A stretch of DNA of 64,000 nucleotides from Paenibacillus alginolyticus DSM 5050 = NBRC 15375 (GTDB lineage Bacteria; Bacillota; Bacilli; Paenibacillales; NBRC-103111). The translations under genes and the position numbers were made by a program. The notes beneath the pieces are model-generated. The model worked only from the letters and a program-made list of their open reading frames with translations, was not told the origin of the DNA and made no database searches. The first letter of the stretch is position 1. Each line of letters opens with the position of its first letter. This document shows positions 53,764 through 63,133 of the stretch, one piece after another. Where the stretch lies: the NCBI RefSeq assembly GCF_000422905.1, contig NZ_AUGY01000004.1, positions 62,001 to 126,000 of the forward strand. The letters are read 5' to 3'.

Positions 53764-55353
53764 TTGAAGTGTCTCATGATTGATGATGATATTCCTACTA
53801 TTGAGGTCATGCGTGACTTCATCAACTGGAGTTCATTGGGGATTGGATCCGTAATAACGGCGTATAATATTGCGGATGCCAAACTTCTTATTGAAGAAGG
53901 TAAACCGGATATCATCATTTGTGATATCGAAATGCCCAAGGGTTCTGGATTGGACATGATCAAATGGGTGCGGGATAACCATCATGACTGTGCATTTATT
54001 TTCTTTACTTGTCATGAAAATTTTGAATTCGCGTCGACGGCGATTTCTTACAATACGGACGCTTACTTAATCAAGCCTTTTGACAAAAGTAAGGTCGAAG
54101 CGGCTCTCGCCAAAACTGTAAATACGCTGAGGGTGAAAAATCGGCTGCAAGCATACAGCCAATTCGGTGCCAGTTGGTTAAAAAATAAATCGTTTGTCGA
54201 GCAAAGCTTTTGGAGGGATATTTTATTTGCTCAGATTTCCCCTCGTTTAGACTTGATTCATGGGGAAATTCGAAAGAGAGACTTACCTCTGGAGTTGGAA
54301 CATGGTTACTTTCTAGTGCTAACGAGCATCGGCAAATCGGATATTGAGGATAACTGGAATGAAAGCACCTTCATCTATGCATTCTCCAACCTGACTTCAG
54401 AAACGATGCTGGACAATCTGCATCTCAGTCATGTTATCAATTATCAGCAAGACGATCGTTACTATATGGCGACGATCATCAGTGGAAGTAGTCCGCTGGA
54501 AGAGATTACAACGAGATGCCGTCAGCAAATCCGTTATTGCCGGGAGTATTTTCAGTGTACTGCGACCTGTTATATAAGCAAGAAAGTACCGATTGACGTA
54601 TTGCATGCAACGAAAACTATCTTGGAGGTCATGGACAGGAATAACATTATTTATAAAGGTAATGTTCATTACCAGGAAGACCACTTTGATTATGAAACGA
54701 ATGATTCCTATACGCTTGATGTGAACGGATTCGAGTCATTGTTTATCGAAGGCGAAAAAGTACAAATCGTGAACAAGCTAAAAAAAGATCTCGAATCGCT
54801 CACCAAAAGCAATAAACTTGACGCAGGCATCATGCATTCCATCAAACAGGACTTTATGCAGCTTGTTTATTCGATACTGTACAAAAATAAAATACATGCA
54901 CATAAGTTGTTTTCCGATAACTTCTCCGGAATCTTGTTGCAGAAATCCGAACATAGTGTCATGGACATGATGAAATGGGCTGCTTTCGTAACCAATAGAA
55001 CAATCGATTATTTAAGAGAAGTGAAGCAGTCCGAAAGTGTTGTGGAGAAGGTGAAAACGTTTATCCACAGTCATTACCATCAGGAACTGAGTCGCGAGGA
55101 TGTTGCGGCCAGCGTCTATTTGTCACCCGATTATATGGCGAAAATGTTTAAAAACAAGACAGGATTATCGATGAAGGATTACCTGAATGAGTATCGTATT
55201 CTTATTGCAAAAGAACGGCTCATTCAAGGAAACGAGAGCATCGGAACGATTGCCGTCGAGATTGGTTTTGACAGCATCTCTTATTTCTCAACGGTTTTCA
55301 AAAAAATAACGGGTGAGACTCCGAATGCATTTAGAGCCAAACATAAACAATAA
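53764..55353 (+). CDS. Response regulator with AraC-type DNA-binding domain, YesN type
   Basis: TTG 53764 follows GGAGGGAACG. 529 residues, full YesN length: receiver domain with D54 (IICDIEMP), a long middle domain, and the C-terminal AraC domain LSREDVAASVYLSPDYMAKM and TIAVEIGFDSISYFSTVFKK. A terminator follows, then the sucrose operon it likely activates. Confidence 0.92.
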   Translation: MKCLMIDDDIPTIEVMRDFINWSSLGIGSVITAYNIADAKLLIEEGKPDIIICDIEMPKGSGLDMIKWVRDNHHDCAFIFFTCHENFEFASTAISYNTDAYLIKPFDKSKVEAALAKTVNTLRVKNRLQAYSQFGASWLKNKSFVEQSFWRDILFAQISPRLDLIHGEIRKRDLPLELEHGYFLVLTSIGKSDIEDNWNESTFIYAFSNLTSETMLDNLHLSHVINYQQDDRYYMATIISGSSPLEEITTRCRQQIRYCREYFQCTATCYISKKVPIDVLHATKTILEVMDRNNIIYKGNVHYQEDHFDYETNDSYTLDVNGFESLFIEGEKVQIVNKLKKDLESLTKSNKLDAGIMHSIKQDFMQLVYSILYKNKIHAHKLFSDNFSGILLQKSEHSVMDMMKWAAFVTNRTIDYLREVKQSESVVEKVKTFIHSHYHQELSREDVAASVYLSPDYMAKMFKNKTGLSMKDYLNEYRILIAKERLIQGNESIGTIAVEIGFDSISYFSTVFKKITGETPNAFRAKHKQ

Positions 55354-55359
55354 TGCAAA

Positions 55360-55387
55360 GAAGGCCGAAAGGGCCTTTTTCTTTTTC
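55360..55387 (+). terminator. Intrinsic terminator of the YesMN-type operon
   Basis: AAGGCC-GAAA-GGGCCTT hairpin followed by TTTTTCTTTTT, seven bases after the regulator stop. Confidence 0.9.
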
Positions 55388-55393
55388 CGACAT

Positions 55394-55426
55394 CACTGAT
55401 TTTCACAAAAAAAGCGCTGATTTTTT
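55394..55426 (+). promoter_or_regulatory. Candidate AraC-type activator site (20-bp direct repeat)
   Basis: CTGATTTT occurs at 55396-55403 and 55416-55423, two helical turns apart, each in a similar context (CACTGATTTT and GCGCTGATTTT). Two such half-sites are what a two-HTH AraC-type regulator binds. It lies about 80-100 bases before the next operon; the -10 and -35 are not clear. Confidence 0.4.
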
Positions 55427-55501
55427 AAAGATAAATATATCGATAAGGATTAAACTGAAATTGTATTCAGAAACAGAAACTACTTCAGGAGGCTTCAAGA
55501 T

Positions 55502-57061
55502 ATGAATAGGACAAGGGGTATTTTAGCATCAGTCATGTCTGTAGCATTGTTCGGCACTGTCCTGACAGCTTGCTCGACCGGGACTGATAAATCGGCCGAA
55601 TCAACCGGTTCTAAGTCGGACGGGACCAGCAGCAAGATGGAAAAGGTTGTCATCGCCTTGCCATCATTCAATAAAATTCCCGATGATATGAGCAGCATAA
55701 ATGAAGCGATCAACAAAATTACAACAAAGAAGATTAATGTGCAAGTAGACTTTAAAGTGTATGGACCTGCAGACTACGCGCAAAAAGTAAATTTGGCGCT
55801 ACAAAGCGGCGAGCAACTGGATTTATTCACCAGCCCAGGTCAATTCCCGAGTTATGCTGCTAAAAAACAGCTGTATCCGCTGGAGGATTTAATCAGTAAA
55901 TACGGTCAGGAAACAAAAGCGATTCTGGATAAAGACTTCGGTGAGGGCCTGCTGAAAGCGACAACGATGAACGGGCATATTTATGGCATCCCCGCCAATA
56001 AAGGAATGTCGGTTCCGCTAAACTTCGTATATAACGCCGATATGTTGAAAGATTCTGGTTTTAGTGCAGACGATGTTAAGTCAGTCAATGATTTACCGAA
56101 AATATTCGATGCTGTAAAGAAAAAGTACCCGGATGTGGTGCCTTTTGCGCCGATTAATGTCAATCCAAGCGATACGAATCTGGTTAGACTGTTAAGAGGA
56201 ACAAGCGACATAGATCTGTTAACCGATGAGTCAGGGGTCGGTGTCGTTGTCGGAAATAATAATAAGGTAGTCAATCTTTATGAGACGGATGTTTTCAAAA
56301 ATGGCGTTAACATGATGAGAGATTGGTACAATAAAGGCTATTTGCAAAAAGATGCGGCTACAACGTCAACCAATTATGCCGATTTAGTTTCGTCGGGGCG
56401 CGGATTCTCCACGCTAGGCGGTTATAGCGGTTTGGAAGCCGGCAAAGCAGTAAGCGCACAGACCGGTAAGAATATCGCCATGAAACGAATTGCTCCGTTC
56501 TATTTTGATACACAAGCTGTGGATTTCGTTGTGTGGATGATGTCGAGTACAACCAAAGTACCTGATGCTGGCATGAAAGTTTTGAACTTGACTTATACGG
56601 ATAAAGATCTGTTAAATACGATGCTCTATGGAGTCGAAGGTCGGGACTATGTCAAAGTGGACGATCATCACGTTAAATATCCGGATGGTAAGGATGCTGC
56701 AAGCGTACCGTATACTGCGCAGCTATCCTCCGGTATTCTCGGCTCCGAGTCGCTTCAATATCTGCTCGAAGGCGCGGATTGGAAGGATACCGAATTTAAA
56801 CTGAAAGAGAACAAAGAAACGAAGAGGTCGCCATACTTTGGATTCATCTTCGACCAATCTTCCGTAAAAACGGAGTTAAGCGCAGTAAACAATGTGGTTA
56901 ATCAATACATTCCTGGTTTGATCACTGGTGTATTGGATCCGGAAACAACCATTCCTAAATTTGTAAAAGCATTGAATGATGCAGGGGCGCAAACCATCAT
57001 TCAGAAAAAGCAGGAGCAACTGGACAAATGGATTGCTGAGCAAAAAAATAAAAAATGGTGA
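55502..57061 (+). CDS. Sugar-binding lipoprotein (LplA/LipO type) of the second sucrose-locus importer
   Basis: ATG 55502 after AGGAGG. 519 residues; signal ends VLTAC with the lipid cysteine near residue 24. The segments KKINVQVDFKVYGPADYAQK, SGEQLDLFTSPGQFP and YGIPANKGMSVPLNFVYNAD are typical of the large binding proteins of LplB/LplC systems. First gene of an operon that continues to the sucrose phosphorylase, so the ligand is expected to be sucrose or a sucrose-containing compound. Confidence 0.92.
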   Translation: MNRTRGILASVMSVALFGTVLTACSTGTDKSAESTGSKSDGTSSKMEKVVIALPSFNKIPDDMSSINEAINKITTKKINVQVDFKVYGPADYAQKVNLALQSGEQLDLFTSPGQFPSYAAKKQLYPLEDLISKYGQETKAILDKDFGEGLLKATTMNGHIYGIPANKGMSVPLNFVYNADMLKDSGFSADDVKSVNDLPKIFDAVKKKYPDVVPFAPINVNPSDTNLVRLLRGTSDIDLLTDESGVGVVVGNNNKVVNLYETDVFKNGVNMMRDWYNKGYLQKDAATTSTNYADLVSSGRGFSTLGGYSGLEAGKAVSAQTGKNIAMKRIAPFYFDTQAVDFVVWMMSSTTKVPDAGMKVLNLTYTDKDLLNTMLYGVEGRDYVKVDDHHVKYPDGKDAASVPYTAQLSSGILGSESLQYLLEGADWKDTEFKLKENKETKRSPYFGFIFDQSSVKTELSAVNNVVNQYIPGLITGVLDPETTIPKFVKALNDAGAQTIIQKKQEQLDKWIAEQKNKKW

Positions 57062-57112
57062 GGAATGGAGCCGGAAACTGCTCCATTCTGTCTTCCTTAA
57101 GGGGGGAGTGGC

Positions 57113-58042
57113 ATGGAGAATCCAATAAAAACATACAGGAAAAAAGTTAGCAATACGTTGCCGCTTTTACTAATTGCGGCTCCCGGTTTACTATATTTGT
57201 TGATCAATAATTACATTCCGATGTTCGGGGTATTTATCGCCTTTAAAGATGTTGATTTTGCCAAAGGCATATTCCGAAGCGACTGGGTCGGGTTGAAAAA
57301 CTTCGAGTTTTTATTCCGGACTTCCGATGCGTGGATTATGACAAGAAATACGATTCTATACAATGTCGCATTTATCATTCTCGGCACTATTGTTTCTATA
57401 TTCATCGCGATTCTGATGGCAGAGCTGTTGAATAAGTTTTACTCGAAGTATTTCCAGTCAGGGTTAGTTCTTCCGAATCTGGTATCGATGGTCGTCGTAT
57501 CTTTTCTCGTATTTGCTTACTTGAATGCCGATAGCGGGTTTATCAACCATTCGATTCTGGAGCCGCTTGGCATACCGGCTATTAATTGGTATTCGGAGCC
57601 TAAATACTGGCCCTTCATTCTTGTTATCATACAGCTTTGGAAGACGGCGGGATACGGCTCCATCGTATACTTCGGATTTATTGCGGGAATCGATAAGAGC
57701 ATTTATGAAGCCGCCAAAATTGACGGCGTAGGCAAACTTAGACAAATTTTTATGATTACCTTGCCTTTGCTGACGCCAACTATTATCTTACTAGGTTTAA
57801 TGTCTGTAGGAAGAATATTCAATTCCGATTTCGGACTCTTTTATCAAGTACCTTTGAATGCGGGTGCTTTATACAGCACGACACAAACCATTGATACTTA
57901 TGTATATCGTGCTCTCATGCAGGTTAATGATATTGGCATGTCGGCGGCGGCTGGTCTGTATCAGTCATTGGTAGGCCTTATTCTTGTCATTGCAGCCAAT
58001 GGTATTGTAAGGAAAGTAAATTCCGACAATGCACTGTTTTAG
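57113..58042 (+). CDS. Sugar ABC transporter permease, LplB type
   Basis: 309 residues, ATG 57113 after AAGGGGGGAG. First helix LPLLLIAAPGLLYLLINNYIPMFGVFIAF; coupling loop YEAAKIDGVGKLRQIFMITLPLL. It forms the channel with the next gene product. Confidence 0.93.
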   Translation: MENPIKTYRKKVSNTLPLLLIAAPGLLYLLINNYIPMFGVFIAFKDVDFAKGIFRSDWVGLKNFEFLFRTSDAWIMTRNTILYNVAFIILGTIVSIFIAILMAELLNKFYSKYFQSGLVLPNLVSMVVVSFLVFAYLNADSGFINHSILEPLGIPAINWYSEPKYWPFILVIIQLWKTAGYGSIVYFGFIAGIDKSIYEAAKIDGVGKLRQIFMITLPLLTPTIILLGLMSVGRIFNSDFGLFYQVPLNAGALYSTTQTIDTYVYRALMQVNDIGMSAAAGLYQSLVGLILVIAANGIVRKVNSDNALF

Positions 58043-58054
58043 GGGGGATCCATC

Positions 58055-58951
58055 ATGAGTTTACAATCAAGAGGAGAACGGGCATTTACGATATTCTCTG
58101 CAGCAGCAATGACCTTGGTGACCGTTTTTGCTTTTTTACCTTTTATATTGATGCTGCTAGCATCGTTTACCGATGAAAAGACGCTAATAAGAGGCGGATA
58201 TAGCTATTTCCCAAATAAAATGAGCATCGATGCCTACGTATACTTGTTCAGTAATATGTCGACCTTTGTGAGAGCATACGGAGTCTCGATTTTTGTGACT
58301 GTTGTCGGCACCGTCATCAGCCTTGCCATTACGGCCATGCTTGCCTATCCAATGTCGCGGAGAGATTTCAAGTATCATAATGTCCTTGCATTTCTCGTAT
58401 TTTTCACCATGTTATTTAACGGAGGCATCGTTCCTTCCTACATGATGTGGACCAAAGTGTTTGCGATTAAGGATACGTTAGCCGCATTGATCGTGCCGAA
58501 TTTGCTCATGAATGGATTCAATGTTCTGCTGGTAAGGAATTTCTATAAGCATAATGTGCCTGCCGCGCTTATCGAATCGGCTCAAATTGACGGAGCTAGC
58601 GAAATAAGAACGTTCTACAGCATTATGCTGCCGCTTTCGGTTCCGGTTATGGCAACGGTCGGTTTGTTTACGGGACTTGCCTACTGGAACGATTGGATTA
58701 ATGCCTTATACTTCGTCACGAAGCCTCAATATTACGGTATTCAGAATTTATTGATCCGTCTGATGAATAATATTCAATTTTTAAAATCGAGCCAGGCAAG
58801 CAGCTTGCTGGGAGCCGGTGCAGCCGAGCTTCCGACCACAGCGGTGCGGATGGCTATGGGGATTATCGGGATCGTGCCAATCTTGATCGTACTTCCTTTT
58901 CTGCAGAAATATCTCACGAAGGGCGTCGTTGTCGGTGCAGTAAAAGGTTAA
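58055..58951 (+). CDS. Sugar ABC transporter permease, LplC/YtcP type
   Basis: 298 residues; ATG 58055 after AGGGGGGATCC. First helix AAAMTLVTVFAFLPFILMLLASF; coupling loop LIESAQIDGASEIRTFYSIMLPLSVP; the end FLQKYLTKGVVVGAVKG is the LplC signature. Followed 30 bp later by the Nif3-like gene. Confidence 0.93.
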   Translation: MSLQSRGERAFTIFSAAAMTLVTVFAFLPFILMLLASFTDEKTLIRGGYSYFPNKMSIDAYVYLFSNMSTFVRAYGVSIFVTVVGTVISLAITAMLAYPMSRRDFKYHNVLAFLVFFTMLFNGGIVPSYMMWTKVFAIKDTLAALIVPNLLMNGFNVLLVRNFYKHNVPAALIESAQIDGASEIRTFYSIMLPLSVPVMATVGLFTGLAYWNDWINALYFVTKPQYYGIQNLLIRLMNNIQFLKSSQASSLLGAGAAELPTTAVRMAMGIIGIVPILIVLPFLQKYLTKGVVVGAVKG

Positions 58952-58981
58952 TCACTTTATGAAACGAAGGAGGGGTATGGC

Positions 58982-59788
58982 ATGAATGTTCAACAGGTCA
59001 TTGATGCGGTGATTTCGGATTCTTGCGGCACTTTCAGGCTGGAAAAAACAGGAGATGTACTCGTGTCCGGCAATCCGTATACAGAGGTAACCGGTATTGT
59101 AACGACGTTTATGGCAACTATCGATGTGATTCATCAGGCTATCGCTTGCGGTGCCAATATGATTATCACGCACGAGCCTACCTATTATACGGGGATAGAC
59201 GAAACGGACTGGCTTCAGGACGATCCTGTATATATAGTAAAACGAAAATTATTAGAACATCACCGGATTGCTGTCTGGCGCTATCATGATTACATGCATA
59301 TGGCCAAGACTGACCGAATATACGATGGACTGCTTAAGGAGATCGGATGGGAAGACAAATTGCTGGAAAAGCATCCGCCTCACACCTACCAAATTGATGA
59401 GGTCACTTTGAAAGAATTGGCCGGCTTTTTTAAAGACAAATTGGGAATGAATGTCCTGCAGATCGTAGGCGATCCCGAGATGAAGTGTTCCAGAGTTGGA
59501 ATTTTGGTAGGCGGAGGCAGTTTAGGTCTTGGCAGAGAGCAAATGCCGATAGAACTGATGCGCAATAAGGACCTGGATGTCATCGTATGCGGTGAAATCG
59601 TAGAATGGACGCTTTGCGCTTATGTCAACGATGCACGTATGCTCGGGCTTCGTAAAGCTATGATCGTCGTAGGTCATGAGCGGAGCGAGGAATGGGGAAT
59701 GAAGTTTATGGCCGAATGGCTGAAGCCGTTGGTCCATGGACTCCCGGTTACTTTTGTCGATGCGAAGGAGCCGTTTCTTTATTTGTAA
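58982..59788 (+). CDS. Nif3-like (DUF34) metal-binding protein
   Basis: 268 residues, ATG 58982 after AGGAGGGG. The VTGIVTTFMATIDVIHQAIA segment and IITHEPTYY (metal-binding histidine of the first motif) with VVVGHERSEEWGMKFMAEWL (second metal motif, HxxSE) place it in the Nif3/YbgI dinuclear-metal family. Family proteins form hexameric rings; their enzymatic role is not settled, with weak hydrolase activities reported. Placement in a sugar operon beside an esterase hints that this version acts on a sugar ester or phosphate, but that is inference. Confidence 0.85.
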   Translation: MNVQQVIDAVISDSCGTFRLEKTGDVLVSGNPYTEVTGIVTTFMATIDVIHQAIACGANMIITHEPTYYTGIDETDWLQDDPVYIVKRKLLEHHRIAVWRYHDYMHMAKTDRIYDGLLKEIGWEDKLLEKHPPHTYQIDEVTLKELAGFFKDKLGMNVLQIVGDPEMKCSRVGILVGGGSLGLGREQMPIELMRNKDLDVIVCGEIVEWTLCAYVNDARMLGLRKAMIVVGHERSEEWGMKFMAEWLKPLVHGLPVTFVDAKEPFLYL

Positions 59789-59824
59789 GACGAGGGCATA
59801 GTCCTGAAATGAGAGAAAAGGTGA

Positions 59825-60625
59825 ATGGATACCATGGCGACACTGCAGGTTAATTTTTACTCAAAGGCTCTACGGAGAGAAGTCACGTTCAATGCACTTG
59901 TTCCGTTGGATGATTTTGAATTTCCAGGGATGCCGAAGGCGGAGAAGAAGCCGCTTAAAGCGATCTATTTGTTGAACGGATACTCAGGCAGCCATTCGGA
60001 TTGGATCAGCTTCTCGAGAATTCGGGAGTTATCCGACAAACATCGTATTGCGGTTTTTATGCCGGCCGGAGAGAACCACTTTTATGTGGATGATGTTGAT
60101 AAAGGGTCATTATACGGAGAATACGTTGGAAAAGAATTGGTTGAGTTTACACGGAAAATGTTCCCGTTATCCGATCAAAGAGAAGATACCTTTATCGGCG
60201 GTTTATCCATGGGCGGGTATGGAGCCATTCGGAACGGCTTCAAATATGCAGAGCATTTTAGCCGGATTATCGCTTTGTCTTCGGCCATTATTACCTATAA
60301 GATTGCTAACGCAAGTAGCGATTATACGGACTGCATAGCGGACTATAAATATTTTACGAGAGTATTCGGCGACTTGGATCAGCTTCAAGGAAGCGATAAA
60401 GACCCGGAGGCTCTGGTCCTGGGCTTGAAAGAGAAGAAGTCGGCAATTCCGGCGACCTACATGGCTTGCGGTACCGAAGATTTCTTGTTGGACGTCAATC
60501 AAAGATTCCACGATTTCTTAGTTTCGGAACAGGTTGAGCATAGATATGTGGAAAGCCAGGGGGGACATACCTGGGATTTTTGGAATGAATACATTGAAAA
60601 AGCTTTATTGTGGGCGATTCAATAA
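59825..60625 (+). CDS. Putative esterase, EstA/FrmB (esterase D) type
   Basis: ATG 59825 or ATG 59834; AAAAGGTGA lies just upstream. 266 residues, no signal peptide. The nucleophile serine is in IGGLSMGGYGAIRNG; ATYMACGTEDFLLDVN carries the acidic residue and SQGGHTWDFWNEYIEKALLW the histidine. Relatives are tributyrin esterases, carbohydrate esterases and S-formylglutathione hydrolases. This is the second esterase of the sucrose-related locus, which supports deacylation of a sugar ester. Confidence 0.88.
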   Translation: MDTMATLQVNFYSKALRREVTFNALVPLDDFEFPGMPKAEKKPLKAIYLLNGYSGSHSDWISFSRIRELSDKHRIAVFMPAGENHFYVDDVDKGSLYGEYVGKELVEFTRKMFPLSDQREDTFIGGLSMGGYGAIRNGFKYAEHFSRIIALSSAIITYKIANASSDYTDCIADYKYFTRVFGDLDQLQGSDKDPEALVLGLKEKKSAIPATYMACGTEDFLLDVNQRFHDFLVSEQVEHRYVESQGGHTWDFWNEYIEKALLWAIQ

Positions 60626-60645
60626 AGAATCAGGAGATGGCAAAC

Positions 60646-61602
60646 GTGTTTGAATTCGAGGCTAACATACCGTTAAGCGATAAGAAGCACGATGTTTTGA
60701 CTGTTGGCGAGCTTCTGATCGATATGATGACAACGGAATATGACGGTAGCGATAAATGTGATACGTACCAAAAGTTGTTTGGGGGTTCTCCTTCCAATAT
60801 TGCATTAAATGTAAAAAAATTAGGGATCACCCCTCTTGTAGCTTCTGCAGTCGGAGATGACGGGTTGGGCAGATTTCTCGTCGATCAACTACAGCAAGCG
60901 GGTATCGCTACGGATCTCATTCAGCGTGTCGATGATTCAACGAGTATGGTTGTCGTCACCAAGAGTGTAGCTACGCCGATTCCGATATTTTATCGGGGGG
61001 CGGATTATCAACTAGCTTATACATCCGGGCTGGAGGAAGCCATAATCAACTCCAAAATCGTTCATTTCTCCTGTTGGCCTATATCGAGGGTTCCGTCCCG
61101 CGATACGATCGAAAGTGTGATGGATACGGTTAGAAAGCACGGAGGTTTGATCGGTTTCGACCCGAACTATCATCCGATGATATGGCAAAAGGGCGAGAAT
61201 GGGATTGACTATGTAAAATCTATCTTCGGTAAAGTGGATATTGTCAAGCCTTCAGAGGATGATGCGGAGAGATTGTTTGGGAAAGCCGAACCTGAGCGTT
61301 ATCTCGATTATTTCTTAGAACTGGGTGCAAAGCTGGTTATTTTGACATTAGGGAAGGATGGCGCCCTCGTTTCAAATGGAAAAGAGACGCTTGCATTCAA
61401 CTCTCAAGCTACTCAGGTTGTTGATACTACGGGAGCCGGAGATGCATTTTGGTCAGGATTTTATGCGGCAATCGTCAAAGGGTATCCGTTGAAACAAGCT
61501 CTTTCCTTGGGATTTGCCGTCAGTGCCTATAAATTAAAGTACACCGGAGCCATCGTGGAATTACCGCATCTGGAGTTTATCAAAGAAAAATATGGACTAT
61601 AG
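60646..61602 (+). CDS. PfkB-family sugar kinase (probable fructokinase)
   Basis: GTG 60646 lies nine bases after AGGAG; GTG 60610 overlaps the esterase gene and ATG 60637 abuts the site. About 318 residues of ribokinase fold: LTVGELLIDMM start, GGSPSNIALNVKKLG substrate loop and the C-terminal ATP site DTTGAGDAFWSGFYAAI with the catalytic aspartate. The close similarity of this loop to fructokinases and IolC leaves the substrate open, but the sucrose phosphorylase encoded 12 bp later releases fructose, making fructokinase the best reading. Confidence 0.85.
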   Translation: MFEFEANIPLSDKKHDVLTVGELLIDMMTTEYDGSDKCDTYQKLFGGSPSNIALNVKKLGITPLVASAVGDDGLGRFLVDQLQQAGIATDLIQRVDDSTSMVVVTKSVATPIPIFYRGADYQLAYTSGLEEAIINSKIVHFSCWPISRVPSRDTIESVMDTVRKHGGLIGFDPNYHPMIWQKGENGIDYVKSIFGKVDIVKPSEDDAERLFGKAEPERYLDYFLELGAKLVILTLGKDGALVSNGKETLAFNSQATQVVDTTGAGDAFWSGFYAAIVKGYPLKQALSLGFAVSAYKLKYTGAIVELPHLEFIKEKYGL

Positions 61603-61613
61603 GGGATTATTTT

Positions 61614-63083
61614 ATGCCAGTAAAAAATCAAGTGCAGCTGATCACATATCCCGATTCCTTGGGAGGTGATTTGAAGGCATTGAAACAGGTGCTTTTTCAA
61701 CATTTTTCCGATGTGTTTAAGGGCGGCGTTCATATATTGCCTCCTTTTCCCTCTTCAGGAGATAGAGGTTTTGCTCCACTCACCTACCTGGAAATTGAGC
61801 CGAGCTTCGGTACATGGGACGATATTAGAGCCATTGGAGAACGGTTCGATATATTAGTCGATGTGATGGTTAACCATATTTCAAGGCAGTCCGAATATTT
61901 CCGGGATTTCCTCAGAAAGGGGCGTCAATCGGAATATGCCGACTTCTTTCTAACCTTGGATAAAATATGGGAGGATGGCAAGCCGGTTCAAGAAGATATT
62001 GACAACATGCTTCTGCGCAGACCGGTTCCTTATTCTACTTTTACCATTGAAGAAACCGGTGAGGAAGAGAAGGTGTGGACGACATTCGGCAAGCAGGATC
62101 CATCCGAACAGATTGATCTGGATATCCGGTCATATGGTGTAAAGCAGTTGCTGGTCGATATTTTCAATAATTTCAAGCAGCAGAATGTCAAGATCGTTCG
62201 CTTGGATGCAGTCGGATACATGATAAAGAAGCTGGGAACAAGCTGTTTTTTTGTCGAGCCGGACATCTACGAATTTCTTGATTGGATGATGGCAGTTGCG
62301 AAAGCGCTGGACATTGAATTGCTGCCTGAGGTTCACGCTCATTACACCATTCAGTACAAGCTTGCTGAACATGGCTGCTGGATTTACGATTTTATACTGC
62401 CATATACGGTACTCGATACTTTGGTACATAAATCTAACGAGCGTCTCTATCAGTATTTGAAGACTCGTCCTGATAAACAGTTTACTATGCTTGACTGTCA
62501 CGATGGTATACCTGTAAAACCGGACATGGACGATTTGATTAATACGAAAGAAGCAAGAAAATTGGTGGATCTATGCTTGGAAAGAGGATCAAATCTTAGT
62601 CTTATTGTATCCGATCAGCATAAGGCTGAAGATGGTTTCGATGTTCATCAAATCAGATGTTCTTTTTACTCCGTTCTCGGATGTGACGACGATGCCTATT
62701 TAGCGGCAAGAGCTATCCAATTCTTTGTGCCGGGAATACCTCAGGTCTACTATGTCGGGCTGCTGGCTGGAGAAAACGATCTTGAGAGCGTAATGAGGAC
62801 CGGTGAAGGAAGAGAAATCAACCGGCATAACTTCAGCCTTGATGAAATTGAACAGTCGTTGGAGAAGGAAGTTGTCCAAAGATTGATTACGCTCATTCGA
62901 TTCAGAAATGATTATGACGCTTTTGGCGGTGAGTTTGTTGTTATTCCTTCGGCGCAAGACGAAGTTCGGTTGGCTTGGCGCATGGACGATAAGGAGTGCC
63001 GGCTTTTTATTGATCTGCAAACTTGCAAGACAATGATTGAATACATCGGCGAGAACGGTGAATTAACTCTATATGCCGTATAA
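61614..63083 (+). CDS. Sucrose phosphorylase (GH13 subfamily 18)
   Basis: 489 residues, ATG 61614. The GH13_18 start VQLITYPDSLGGDLKALKQV and GGVHILPPFPSSGDRGFAPL is diagnostic of sucrose phosphorylases. Catalytic residues are nucleophile D198 (VRLDAVGY), acid/base E239 (LLPEVHAHY) and transition-state D297 (LDCHDGI), with spacing as in known enzymes of this group. It splits sucrose plus phosphate into glucose 1-phosphate and fructose in the cytoplasm. Related members act on sucrose 6'-phosphate or glucosylglycerate, which cannot be excluded. Last gene of the operon; terminator follows. Confidence 0.92.
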   Translation: MPVKNQVQLITYPDSLGGDLKALKQVLFQHFSDVFKGGVHILPPFPSSGDRGFAPLTYLEIEPSFGTWDDIRAIGERFDILVDVMVNHISRQSEYFRDFLRKGRQSEYADFFLTLDKIWEDGKPVQEDIDNMLLRRPVPYSTFTIEETGEEEKVWTTFGKQDPSEQIDLDIRSYGVKQLLVDIFNNFKQQNVKIVRLDAVGYMIKKLGTSCFFVEPDIYEFLDWMMAVAKALDIELLPEVHAHYTIQYKLAEHGCWIYDFILPYTVLDTLVHKSNERLYQYLKTRPDKQFTMLDCHDGIPVKPDMDDLINTKEARKLVDLCLERGSNLSLIVSDQHKAEDGFDVHQIRCSFYSVLGCDDDAYLAARAIQFFVPGIPQVYYVGLLAGENDLESVMRTGEGREINRHNFSLDEIEQSLEKEVVQRLITLIRFRNDYDAFGGEFVVIPSAQDEVRLAWRMDDKECRLFIDLQTCKTMIEYIGENGELTLYAV

Positions 63084-63098
63084 TTCAAGGTAGAAGCG

Positions 63099-63133
63099 GA
63101 GGCGCATACTAAACAGGTATACGCCTCTTTTCT
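63099..63133 (+). terminator. Intrinsic terminator of the sucrose operon
   Basis: An 11-bp stem with one mismatch (63099-63109 with 63117-63127) and a 7-base loop is followed by TTTTCT. Confidence 0.85.

Noticed and set aside
55601..55610. TCAACCGGTT inside the binding-protein gene as another LacI operator
   Set aside because: Only the centre matches; the outer arm is missing and the site lies in the coding linker after the lipobox, well inside the gene.
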